From DASRHT01 sp035293765 (GTDB lineage: Bacteria > Chloroflexota > Ktedonobacteria > Ktedonobacterales > Ktedonobacteraceae): a DNA stretch of 64,000 nt. Below the pieces are notes generated by a model. The model was not told the origin of the DNA and did not search any database. It saw only the letters and a program-made list of their open reading frames with translations. Each line of letters begins with the position of its first letter. Position 1 is the stretch's first letter. Where the stretch lies: NCBI GenBank assembly GCA_035293765.1, contig DATGMF010000071.1, positions 30,726 through 94,725 of the forward strand. The letters are read 5' to 3'. Below are positions 42,584 through 51,606 of this stretch, one piece after another. The position numbers and the translations under genes were made by a program.

Positions 42584-45500
42584 TCACACCAATTTATGGG
42601 TTGGGATACGGTCAACATCGCGCGCGGCATCCAGGCATTGTTGCAAGTACTGGACGACACGTTGGATATGCGGTTCGATGAACATAGTGTCGTGATGGCC
42701 TGGTATCTGGTAGAACTCAATCGGCATTGCAGAGAGTTCGCCCCAGCCCAGGTCATGAGCTAGCGATGCATCGGTTATTTCAGTATCGGTTTCACTGACG
42801 CGGAACAGGGTGATCTTGCCGGTATAAATCGCCGGCTGATAAGCATGCATGGCTTTGATACGGCTGCGGAAGACCTGAACCTGACGCTGTAACCAGAAAG
42901 CTCCGGCATCCGGTAGCGTAAAACCTGCCTGCTGCAATACATCAAGCACAAAAGCATATCGCTCCTGCTCCTCAAGAGGCTTGAGCGTGTCGTACAGGCT
43001 CTGGAAAGTCCAGGAATTGAGCGAGCGCAATAGCTCCAGGCTCACAGTCGTCAGTAATGAGACTTCATCCGAGCCATCTTTCATCGCGTACCGGATCGCT
43101 TTTGGCGTTCCGCCATCGAAGATGGTTAACAGCGCCACCTCGTGTCCCATTTGCTTGAGCCTGTGCGCCATCTCGAAGGCCACGACGCCCCCGAAGGAGT
43201 AGCCACACAGGTTGTATGGGCCGCTCGGCTGCACCACGAGCAGTTCTTTGAGGTAACGCTCAGCCATGCGCTCAATGGAGTCTTCCACAACGCCTGCATT
43301 TGTCGCATAGATGGAGGTATCCTGAAAGGCGTAAACAGGCTGATCTTCTCCCAGACAGCGCGCCAGTTCCTGATACTGGAAGACGTTGCCGCTCCCGGGG
43401 TGGACGCAGAAGAGCGGAAGCCGCGCACCACGAGGCTGGATAGCCACCAGCGGGGAAAGCGTTTCAGGCTCTTCCTGCTGTCTGAGGATAGCCGCCAGGC
43501 TTTCAATCGTGCCACATTGGAACAACACAGGCAGGGCAAGCTGCTTGCCAAACTTCTGCTGCACCTGGCTCATCAGCCGTATGGCAAGCAAGGAATGTCC
43601 ACCCAGCACGAAAAAGTTGTCGTTGACGCCAATGGGCGAGACCTGAAGTAGCTGCTCCCAGATCGCTACCAGTTGCCGCTCAGTCTCGTCACGGGGAGCA
43701 ACATAGCTATCCCGGGACTCAAGATGCTCCCGCGATGGCGCCGGTAAGCGACGCCGATCAACTTTGCCATTGGGCGTCAGCGGCCATGCTTCCAGTTGAA
43801 CCAGCGCGGACGGGATCATATAGCTTGGCAGCTTTTCTTGTAGCAGCAGGTGGAGCTGTTCGTAATCAAGCGGAGCCTGTCGCGCATCTTCGGCCAGGAA
43901 ATAGGCTACGAGACGCTTCTCGCCCGCCTCATCCTCGCGCAATAGCACAATGGCATCACTGATCTGCTCATGCTGTGTCAACACCGCCTCGATCTCCCCG
44001 AGCTCTATCCTGAAGCCACGCAGCTTGACCTGGGAATCGATGCGACCCAGGAAGAGAATAGCTCCATCTTCTTGCCGGCATACGAGATCGCCCGTACGAT
44101 AGAGCCGCGCGCCTGGTTGAACGGACGCGCCGTAGCTCCCCGCTTCATCGTGGGAGGCCCCTACGAAGGGATGGGGCACAAAGCGTTCAGCGGTAATCTC
44201 CGGTCGTTTTAAGTAGCCGAGGGCCAGGCCATCGCCGCCGATATAGAGCTCACCCGGCGTTCCTGGCGCGACAGGGCGCAGGTTCTCATCCAGCACGTAG
44301 CATGTCGTATTCGAGAGCGGCTGCCCAATCGGGATCGTTGTGGCCTGCTCCGAGACCTCCACAACCTTGTGCCAGGTGGCATAGGTGGTGCTCTCGGTTG
44401 GTCCATAGACGTGCAGCAGACGCTGCGGCGCCCCTTGCTGTAAAATCGTTCTAACCCACTGCGGATCGACGGCCTCGCCGCCAAACATCACTGTGCCCAC
44501 AGTGCGGAAGAGCGTCGGGACGGTGCGCGCAATCTGGTTAAAAAGCGCCGTGGTCACGAATAATGTGCTCACCTGGCGCTGTTCGATATAGCGAGCCAGA
44601 TCCTGGAGAGAGAGCGATATATCGCGACTGATCCCTATCAGGCAAGCACCATGCAAAAGCGCGCCCCAGATTTCAAAGGTTGCGGCATCAAAGGAGACGT
44701 TCGACATCTGGGCGATGCGCTCCCGGGCGTTATAGTCCATATAGTTTGTCTCGCAGACGAGGCGCACCACACCTTTGTGAGGCACCCAGACGCCTTTGGG
44801 AACGCCCGTTGACCCGGAGGTATAGATGACGTACGCAGGATATTCAGCGGTGATCTGTTCCTCCGGCTCAAGCGCGGGATAGCGGGCAATGGTGGGCCAG
44901 TCGCTATCAAGACGGATCAGCTCTCCCTGGTAAGGTGGCAACGATTCGCTCAGCGTCGAGTGAGTGATCAGCACGGGAGCGGCTGTGTCCGCGAGCATAA
45001 AGGCCAGGCGTTCGGCGGGATAGGAGAGATCGAGCGGGACATAGGCCCCTCCCGCCTTCAAAATTCCCAGCAGGGCAACGATCAGGTCAATGGAGCGTTC
45101 CATATAGAGCGCAACTAGATCTCCCGCCTGCACTCCAAGCGATTGTAAGTAATGGGCCAGGCGATTGGCACGCGCATTGAGTTCACCATAGGTCAGCTTT
45201 TCCTCGCCATACTCAACCGCGACAGCGCCGGAATGCCGCAAAACCTGCTGCGTGAAAAGCCGATGGATGGTTTGTGTTCGCGGATAGGCCGTTGCCGTCT
45301 CGTTCGGCTGGTTGATAAGCAGATGGCGTTCGGCTGTTGTGAGATAGGAAGTATCAATCAGACGTTTTTGAGGCTGATCGACGAGTCCTTCAAGGATAGT
45401 GCGTAAGTGGCCCAGAATCCGTTCCGCTGCCTTTGCCGAGAAGCGGCTGGCTTCATACATCACCTGAAGAGAAAGCATTGCCCCCGGTTCAACCACGATG

Positions 45501-48500
45501 GTGAGGGGATAGTTGGTCTGCTCAATCGAATAGAGCTGATCGACCGCGAGCCGTCTCTCTGGCTGGCTACCTAATCCCATAGCGCCAGTACGATAATTTT
45601 CGAAAACAAAGAGACTGTTGAAAAGTGGCAGATTCCGCGGCACGTCGCTCCAACCCTGGATCTGCACCAGAGGGCAATACTCATATTGCTGCACCTCGGC
45701 CTGCTCTTCCTGGAGTTGCTTCAGCCAGTCAGCGAAAGAGGCATGTTCAGGAACATGTACCCGCATCGGCAGGGTGTTGATGAACAGCCCAACCATGCGG
45801 TCGCTCCCCGGCAAATCCGTCGGGCGACCGGCAACCGTGATGCCATAGACGACATCGCACTCGCGGCTATAGCGGCTCAGAAGAAAGGCCCAGGCACCTT
45901 GTAACAAGGTATTCAAAGTGATCTGCCATTGTCGCGCCAGGGTCTGTAACTGGCTTGTCAGCTCGGGGGAAAGTTCCATCTGCCGTCGCTGATAAACGTT
46001 CTCCTGCTCTGGGCACCCGGTAGCTCCCTGAGCTGTGGCTCCCCGATTCATCGTGGGAGGAGTTGCCCCTACCTGCCCTTCGCGCTCAAACGGCAGCGCT
46101 GTAGGACTGGTAATACCTTGCAATTTTTGTCGCCAGAACCGCTCGGCCTTGCCAGAATCCTGCTGCTTCAACCAGGCAATATAATCGCGGTAAGGACGTA
46201 CCGGCTCCAATGAGAGCGTATCTTCCTGGCTATAAGCAATATAGGTGCTGAAGAGTTCCTGCTGAAGTTGCGCTGAGCTCCAGCCATCCAGCAGCAGGTG
46301 ATGGAAATTTTCGACGAAGTAGTAGCTGTTTTCCTGCAACTGGATCAGGAAGAGGCGCAATAATGATGGTTGCGTGAGATCAAAATCGTGTTTGCGCTCC
46401 GACAGCATCAACTGTTCCAGGCGCTCTCGCTGCTCCTGTTCCGGTAAGCCGCGCCAATCCAGCTGGTGGAAGGGGAAACGACCGGTGCGGTAAACAAGCT
46501 GGACCGGTTCGCTTACTCCCTCCCAGACGAAAGCTGTGCGTAGAATAGCGTGCCGCGCAATCAGGTCTTGCCAGGCTTGCATAAAGCTTGCCACCTCGAA
46601 CTGTCCACTGAACTTGAGAGCGCGTTGCACAATATACATACCCGCGCGAGGACTATAGAGAGCATGGAACAATAATCCCTGCTGCAAGGGCGAAAGCGCG
46701 TAAATGTTTTCGATGTTTTTGCCGCTGACAATGCGATCCAACTGCGCCTGCTCTAACTGGGCCAGAGGGAAATCAGAGGGCGTATAGCTGGACTCTGTGG
46801 CTCGCTGACAGTGCGCAATCAATGCGCGCAGGGCCTCTAGATAGCTCTGAGCCAGACGTTCAATGGTTGTTCGTTCATGAATTTGCTGGCTATACTCCCA
46901 GGTCAGCCATAACCGCCCATCTTTGACATATCCTGCTAAATCCAACAGGTGGGGGCGCGGAGCTAGAGGGCTATGCGGCATCCCGCTAAACTCTGGGGCC
47001 GCGAGAAAGTGGCCGCGATGCATATTCGTCTTGGCATCGAACTGTCCCAGGTAGTTAAAGCTAATCTGGGCTTGCGGAACCGATTGGAGGCCACGCCGCC
47101 CCTCCTGATCCAGATAGCGCAAGACGCCATAGCCGATGCCACGAGACGGTATCGCCCGCAACTGCTCTTTGATCTGCTTGAGCACAACGCCAATGCTTCC
47201 AGTGGCGGGAAGCGTCAGGCGAACCGGGAAAATGGTGGTAAACCAGCCGACCGTTCGCGAGACATCCAGCCTGGCGCCGATATCTTCACGTCCATGTCCC
47301 TCCAAATCGACAAGCACTGTTCGCTGATTGGTCCAACGCGCCATCGCCTGCGCTAACGCCAGCAGCAGGGCATCGTTGATCTGGGTATGGTAGATAGCAG
47401 GAACCTGTTGCAGGAGCAGTTGCGTCTCATCTGCCTCCAGCGCAACCTCAACAGTGCCAGTATCGGCAACCGTATTGCGCCCCTCTGGATGATCGGCAGG
47501 GAGCTGGCCCTCTTCTTCCTCCCCTATAGCTCGCCAGTACGCCAGTTCAGCTCGTACCGCCGGCAGTTGCGCATAACGCGACAACTGCTCCGACCACTGC
47601 TTGAATGACGAGGTCTTCGCAGGCAGACAAACTGGCTCGCCACGTAAAAGCTGAGCATACGCAATCTCCAGATCTTCGAGCAGGATGCGCCAGGAGACCA
47701 TATCCACCACCAGGTGATGAATCACAACCAGCAACCTGCCCGGCTGATGGTCTCCATAATGGAAGAGTACAGCTCGCAATAGCGGCCCTTCACTCAGATG
47801 CAAGCTAGCATGAGCATTGGCGATCTCCCGTTGCAACGTTTTCGCCCGCTCTTCAGGGGAAAGCTCGCTCAAATCATGCCGTTCCAGCGTAAAGAGGCGC
47901 TCATGGAGGCCCATATTCTCCTGATGCCATTCGACGAGCGTGGGCGCGCTTGATAGAGACTCCGCGGTGAAGCGCATGCGCAAGGCGTCGTGGTGAGACA
48001 ATAAATGCTGCAATGCTTCCTTGAGATAGGCAACATGCAGATCGGCGGGAACAGACCAGAGCTGCGCCTGATTGAAGTAATGGGGATTCTCCCAGCGTTG
48101 TTCAAAGAACCAGCGCTGAATCGGCGTTAGCGGCACCTCTCCTTTAACCTCTACTTCTGGCTGCCGCTCCTGCTCCTCACTTATCCTCTCAACGGCGGCA
48201 GCGAGGTCGCTAATAGTGGGATATTGAAAGATCAGGCGCGGAGTGAGCTGCAAACCCACCTGAGCGGCCTCGGCAACTATTTGCAGACTAATGATCGAGT
48301 CTCCGCCCAGCTCAAAGAAGTTGTCATGAACTCCAATCTGGCCGCGCCCAAGCACAGTAGACCAGACGCCAACGAGTAGCTCTTCATTAGAGGTACGCGG
48401 CGCCAGGTATACAGTCGCGGCACGCGCGTGTTCATCCCAGTCGGGAGCTGGTAACGCCTCTCTGTCAACTTTGCCATTGGTGGTCAGTGGGAAGGAATCG

Positions 48501-51364
48501 AGCGGCACAAAAGCGGCAGGCACCATATACGCAGGCAAACGAGCTGCCAGAAACTGGCGCAGTTCAAGGGCGGGAAGTTCCGTTTGTTGCGTGATAAGGT
48601 AAGCGACGAGGCGCTTGACTCCCTCTTCCTCGCGCACCAGCACCACAGCATCGCCTACATCAGGATGCTGCATCAGAGCGGTCTCGATCTCGCCCAGCTC
48701 AATGCGATAGCCGCGAATTTTGACCTGATGATCGTTGCGCCCAAGATACTCAATTTGATTATCAGGCAGGTAGCGACCCAGATCGCCCGTTCTATAGATA
48801 CGCTCTCCTGGCTGGGCGGATGCGAGGGTAGGCGATACATCGCCTGCGGACGCGGTAAACCTGGTCCCGACGAAGGGGTTGGGGATAAATCGCTCGGCAG
48901 TGAGATCTGGACGATTGAGGTAGCCGCGCGTGACGCCGACGCCGCCCAGATAAATCTCGCCGATACAGCCAAAGGGCACCGGTCGCAGTTGCTCGTCGAG
49001 CAGATAGACCTGCGTATTCAAGATGGGCCGTCCTATTGGCGGCGCCTGCTCAAAATCGGCGCGACACAGGGTACCGGTTGAGGCAATCGTTACCTCGCTC
49101 GGCCCATAGAAATCGTAGAGCGCCTTCTCGCTGCCCCAGCGCCGCACGACATCCAGCGGACACGCCTCGCCGCCGGTAACAATGGTTTGCAACGCCGGTA
49201 AGCTATGTTCCGCCGATAACGCAGCCAGCACCGCCGGCGGTAAGGTGGCATGGGTAATACCATGCTGCTGGAGGAACTGCACAAGCTCAGGACCCTGCAT
49301 TGTCTCACGAGGCCCTAGAAATAGAGCCCCGCCCGTCGCCAGCGCCATCACCATCTCCCACACGGAAGCGTCGAAGCAGAGTGAGGCAAACTGAAGCACA
49401 CGACTCTCTGCGGAAAGCCCGGCGATACGCTGCCTTTGCGTATGCACAATATTGGCTACTCCCCCATGAGGAACCATCACGCCTTTGGGCTTTCCTGTCG
49501 AACCGGAGGTATAGATGATATAGGCCAGATGATCGGCGGTAATGGGCAGTTCCAGGTTATCCGGCTCCGTGATCTCGCCCCGGTTTCCATCCAGATAGAC
49601 GATGCGCGCATTATGCTCTGGCAATCCCCCTACTAACGCTTGTTGGGTTAGTAGAACAGAAGTTGCGGTGTCCTCCAGAATATAGGCAATGCGCTCCTGG
49701 GGATAGGTTGGATCGAGCGGAACATAGGCTCCTCCCGCCTTGAGGATGCTCAGCACACCGACCAGCATATCAATAGAACGCTCGACATAGAGCCCCACCA
49801 GCGCCTCAGGCGCGACACCCAGCTCCTGCAAATGCCTGGCAAACCAGTTGGCCCTACGATTAAGCGCCCGATACGTCACATGCTCGTCCATAAAAACGGC
49901 TGCAACTGCATCAGGATCGCGCTCAACCTGCTCCTCAAAAAACTCGTGCATAGCTTTATGACTATAGGAAAATTGCGTTTCGTTGAGGGTTGTGAGCAGG
50001 AATGCTTGCTCCTGAGGGCCAACCGCAGAGATATCGGCTACACGCTTCTCGGCAGCGGTGACTATCTCCCATAAGAGATGTTGAAAATGAGCGCTCATGC
50101 GCTGAATGGTTACAGCATCAAACCGCTGCTCGTCATAGACGATGCGCCAGACCATCTCGTGACCCGTTTCAACGCCAATTGTTAGCGGATAGTTCGTCCG
50201 ACCACTATAAGAAACGTTGCTCACGGCCATTGTGCGTCCGCGCTCGCGCAATAGCGTATCGATGGGGTAGTTCTCGAAGACCAGCAAGCTATCGAACAGG
50301 GGCTGGCCCGGCGGCACATCGCTCCACTTCTGGACCTGGGCCAGCGGGCTATACTCGTACTGGCGTGCATCCAATTGCTGCCATTGCAGTTCTTGCAACC
50401 ATTCCAGGCAGGATTGATGAGCGGAAATGCGCACGCGGACCGGAAGAGTATTGATAAACACTCCCACCATTGTATCCACTCCATCTAGTTCAAAGGGACG
50501 CCCGGATACCACTGAACCAAAGACAATATCATCACTATTGCTATATTGATGCAATAACAGCGCCCAGGTGCCCTGCACCAGTGTATTGAGAGTAATTTTC
50601 TGCTGTCTGGCAAAGGTATAAATCGTCTGGCTTTCGGCTGCTGAAAAGCCTGCCTGCCACAAACCATCTACCGATGATGCTTCTTTCTTGCTACGGTATA
50701 CCTGTCCGGCTCCAAGCGAGGTCGCCGTTGTAAAGCCTTGCAGTGTGCGCCGCCAGAATACCTCGGCCTCTTCCAGATCCTGCTCCTGCAACCACATAAT
50801 ATAGTCTTTATAGGGACGCACGTCCGGTAAGAGCACATTCTCTTCGCCCTGCACAAAAGCTTCGTACAGGGCAAATACCTCCTGCAATACCAGAGGCCAT
50901 GACCAGCCGTCGAGCAAGAGATGGTGATAGCTCCAGACAAAGCGATAACTACGGTCCGGCAGCCAAATGAGGGTCAGGCGCATCAATGGCGCAGCAGATA
51001 ACGTTATCCCCTGTGATTGATCAGCCTGCAACCACTCATCTAGACGGGCTTGAACGTCCTGCGATGCCAGTTCGTGCCAATCGAGGCACTGAACCTGTAG
51101 CTTCACCTGCCGACCAACAACCTGTAAAGGCTCATCCAGGTCCTGCCAGAGAAAAGCGGTTCGCAGCACAGCATGACGCTCTACCACGCGCTGCCAGGCC
51201 CGCTCAAAACATGGCACCTGGAGCGTCTCTGGTAGCGTGCAGGACCACTGGACAAGATATACATCCGTCCCCGGCGCCGCTACGCTATAGAAAAGCATTC
51301 CCTGCTGAACAGGCGATAACGGATAGATGGCCTCTATCATCTCCTGAGTTGCTTCACTAAGCAT
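42584..51364 (-). CDS. NRPS C-A-PCP-E-C-A-PCP-TE
   Basis: A 2926-aa termination protein. C (SPVQQGMLF; HHLLLDGWS near 148), A (TSGSTGKPKG near 620), carrier (GGDSIIS near 1020), epimerisation domain (HHLVVDMVSW near 1220, EGHGRED), C (SPLQQGLLF; HHLLLDGWS near 1688, presumably D-acceptor type because it follows E), A (TSGSTGVPKG near 2185), carrier (GGHSLLA near 2590), type I TE (GYSFGG near 2720, GHHDTM near 2890). By-eye codes are A1 D-A-W-T-V-G-F-I-A, aromatic-leaning with no exact match, and A2 D-A-F-F-M-G-V-T-Y, Ile/Val-like. It adds two residues, the first in D-form, then releases the product by hydrolysis or cyclisation. It contains in-frame repeat insertions at 44132, 46020 and 48846. 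It follows the PKS-NRPS gene after a 240-nt repeat-filled gap. Confidence 0.96.
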   Translation of the reverse strand: MLSEATQEMIEAIYPLSPVQQGMLFYSVAAPGTDVYLVQWSCTLPETLQVPCFERAWQRVVERHAVLRTAFLWQDLDEPLQVVGRQVKLQVQCLDWHELASQDVQARLDEWLQADQSQGITLSAAPLMRLTLIWLPDRSYRFVWSYHHLLLDGWSWPLVLQEVFALYEAFVQGEENVLLPDVRPYKDYIMWLQEQDLEEAEVFWRRTLQGFTTATSLGAGQVYRSKKEASSVDGLWQAGFSAAESQTIYTFARQQKITLNTLVQGTWALLLHQYSNSDDIVFGSVVSGRPFELDGVDTMVGVFINTLPVRVRISAHQSCLEWLQELQWQQLDARQYEYSPLAQVQKWSDVPPGQPLFDSLLVFENYPIDTLLRERGRTMAVSNVSYSGRTNYPLTIGVETGHEMVWRIVYDEQRFDAVTIQRMSAHFQHLLWEIVTAAEKRVADISAVGPQEQAFLLTTLNETQFSYSHKAMHEFFEEQVERDPDAVAAVFMDEHVTYRALNRRANWFARHLQELGVAPEALVGLYVERSIDMLVGVLSILKAGGAYVPLDPTYPQERIAYILEDTATSVLLTQQALVGGLPEHNARIVYLDGNRGEITEPDNLELPITADHLAYIIYTSGSTGKPKGVMVPHGGVANIVHTQRQRIAGLSAESRVLQFASLCFDASVWEMVMALATGGALFLGPRETMQGPELVQFLQQHGITHATLPPAVLAALSAEHSLPALQTIVTGGEACPLDVVRRWGSEKALYDFYGPSEVTIASTGTLCRADFEQAPPIGRPILNTQVYLLDEQLRPVPFGCIGEIYLGGVGVTRGYLNRPDLTAERFIPNPFVGTRFTASAGDVSPTLASAQPGERIYRTGDLGRYLPDNQIEYLGRNDHQVKIRGYRIELGEIETALMQHPDVGDAVVLVREEEGVKRLVAYLITQQTELPALELRQFLAARLPAYMVPAAFVPLDSFPLTTNGKVDREALPAPDWDEHARAATVYLAPRTSNEELLVGVWSTVLGRGQIGVHDNFFELGGDSIISLQIVAEAAQVGLQLTPRLIFQYPTISDLAAAVERISEEQERQPEVEVKGEVPLTPIQRWFFEQRWENPHYFNQAQLWSVPADLHVAYLKEALQHLLSHHDALRMRFTAESLSSAPTLVEWHQENMGLHERLFTLERHDLSELSPEERAKTLQREIANAHASLHLSEGPLLRAVLFHYGDHQPGRLLVVIHHLVVDMVSWRILLEDLEIAYAQLLRGEPVCLPAKTSSFKQWSEQLSRYAQLPAVRAELAYWRAIGEEEEGQLPADHPEGRNTVADTGTVEVALEADETQLLLQQVPAIYHTQINDALLLALAQAMARWTNQRTVLVDLEGHGREDIGARLDVSRTVGWFTTIFPVRLTLPATGSIGVVLKQIKEQLRAIPSRGIGYGVLRYLDQEGRRGLQSVPQAQISFNYLGQFDAKTNMHRGHFLAAPEFSGMPHSPLAPRPHLLDLAGYVKDGRLWLTWEYSQQIHERTTIERLAQSYLEALRALIAHCQRATESSYTPSDFPLAQLEQAQLDRIVSGKNIENIYALSPLQQGLLFHALYSPRAGMYIVQRALKFSGQFEVASFMQAWQDLIARHAILRTAFVWEGVSEPVQLVYRTGRFPFHQLDWRGLPEQEQRERLEQLMLSERKHDFDLTQPSLLRLFLIQLQENSYYFVENFHHLLLDGWSSAQLQQELFSTYIAYSQEDTLSLEPVRPYRDYIAWLKQQDSGKAERFWRQKLQGITSPTALPFEREGQVGATPPTMNRGATAQGATGCPEQENVYQRRQMELSPELTSQLQTLARQWQITLNTLLQGAWAFLLSRYSRECDVVYGITVAGRPTDLPGSDRMVGLFINTLPMRVHVPEHASFADWLKQLQEEQAEVQQYEYCPLVQIQGWSDVPRNLPLFNSLFVFENYRTGAMGLGSQPERRLAVDQLYSIEQTNYPLTIVVEPGAMLSLQVMYEASRFSAKAAERILGHLRTILEGLVDQPQKRLIDTSYLTTAERHLLINQPNETATAYPRTQTIHRLFTQQVLRHSGAVAVEYGEEKLTYGELNARANRLAHYLQSLGVQAGDLVALYMERSIDLIVALLGILKAGGAYVPLDLSYPAERLAFMLADTAAPVLITHSTLSESLPPYQGELIRLDSDWPTIARYPALEPEEQITAEYPAYVIYTSGSTGVPKGVWVPHKGVVRLVCETNYMDYNARERIAQMSNVSFDAATFEIWGALLHGACLIGISRDISLSLQDLARYIEQRQVSTLFVTTALFNQIARTVPTLFRTVGTVMFGGEAVDPQWVRTILQQGAPQRLLHVYGPTESTTYATWHKVVEVSEQATTIPIGQPLSNTTCYVLDENLRPVAPGTPGELYIGGDGLALGYLKRPEITAERFVPHPFVGASHDEAGSYGASVQPGARLYRTGDLVCRQEDGAILFLGRIDSQVKLRGFRIELGEIEAVLTQHEQISDAIVLLREDEAGEKRLVAYFLAEDARQAPLDYEQLHLLLQEKLPSYMIPSALVQLEAWPLTPNGKVDRRRLPAPSREHLESRDSYVAPRDETERQLVAIWEQLLQVSPIGVNDNFFVLGGHSLLAIRLMSQVQQKFGKQLALPVLFQCGTIESLAAILRQQEEPETLSPLVAIQPRGARLPLFCVHPGSGNVFQYQELARCLGEDQPVYAFQDTSIYATNAGVVEDSIERMAERYLKELLVVQPSGPYNLCGYSFGGVVAFEMAHRLKQMGHEVALLTIFDGGTPKAIRYAMKDGSDEVSLLTTVSLELLRSLNSWTFQSLYDTLKPLEEQERYAFVLDVLQQAGFTLPDAGAFWLQRQVQVFRSRIKAMHAYQPAIYTGKITLFRVSETDTEITDASLAHDLGWGELSAMPIEFYQIPGHHDTMFIEPHIQRVVQYLQQCLDAARDVDRIPTHKLV
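44132..44164 (+). repeat. 33-bp GTAG...CTAC element inside an A domain
   Basis: GTAGCTCCCCGCTTCATCG followed by TGGGAGGCCCCTAC. Exactly 11 codons. It lies in the loop between HPF and GARLYRTGD of the second A domain, where other A domains in this window have only a few residues (it encodes part of GASHDEAGSYGAS). Confidence 0.7.
46020..46072 (+). repeat. GTAG...CTAC element inside a C domain
   Basis: Starts GTAGCTCCCTGAGCTG, contains GGCTCCCCGATTCATCG and ends GTTGCCCCTAC. Read on the minus strand it gives the Gly/Thr/Ala-rich insertion GATPPTMNRGATAQGATG in the second condensation domain. Confidence 0.7.
48846..48872 (-). repeat. GTRFIAS-type repeat inside an A domain
   Basis: The minus strand encodes VGTRFTASAG in the same loop (PNPF...GERIYRTGD) of the first A domain that holds a different element at 44132 in the second A domain. 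The DNA resembles the GGGACCCGATTTATCGCGTCC motif with several changes. Confidence 0.5.
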
Positions 51365-51417
51365 CGTACATCTTCACCTTTCCTTAAAAAAAGAACCGCT
51401 TTACTATTTTTTTATGC

Positions 51418-51606
51418 GTAGGGGCAATCCCTTGCGCTTGCCCTGCCCCACCACCAATAGACCTACTGGTAGGAGCAATGCCTCGCGCTTGCCCTGCCCC
51501 ACCACCAATAGACCTATTGGTAGGGCCAATGCCTCGCGCTTGCCCTGCTGCCCCACCATTACCCTTTCTCACGGTCGTCCAGAGGGCAGGGGCCAGCCCT
51601 GCCCCT
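51418..51606. repeat. Three tandem 51-bp repeats plus hairpin unit
   Basis: Two complete copies (51418-51468, 51469-51519) and a partial third (from 51520) of a unit starting GTAGGGGCAATCCCTTGCGC and ending with CCACCAATAGACCTA. A GGGCAGGGGCCAGCCCTGCCCC hairpin unit ending CCCCTAC (51581-51606) follows. Together they fill the spacer between two NRPS genes and end at the last codons of the upstream one. There are no spacers of CRISPR type. Confidence 0.85.

Noticed and set aside
51384..51572. 62-codon minus-strand frame with a Gly/Ala-rich repeat peptide (GGGAGQARGIAP)
   Set aside because: It is a translation of the 51-bp tandem DNA repeats and a hairpin spacer; no plausible RBS or family.
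51418..51606. Possible CRISPR array
   Set aside because: Units are directly adjacent without unique spacers, and there are no cas genes.
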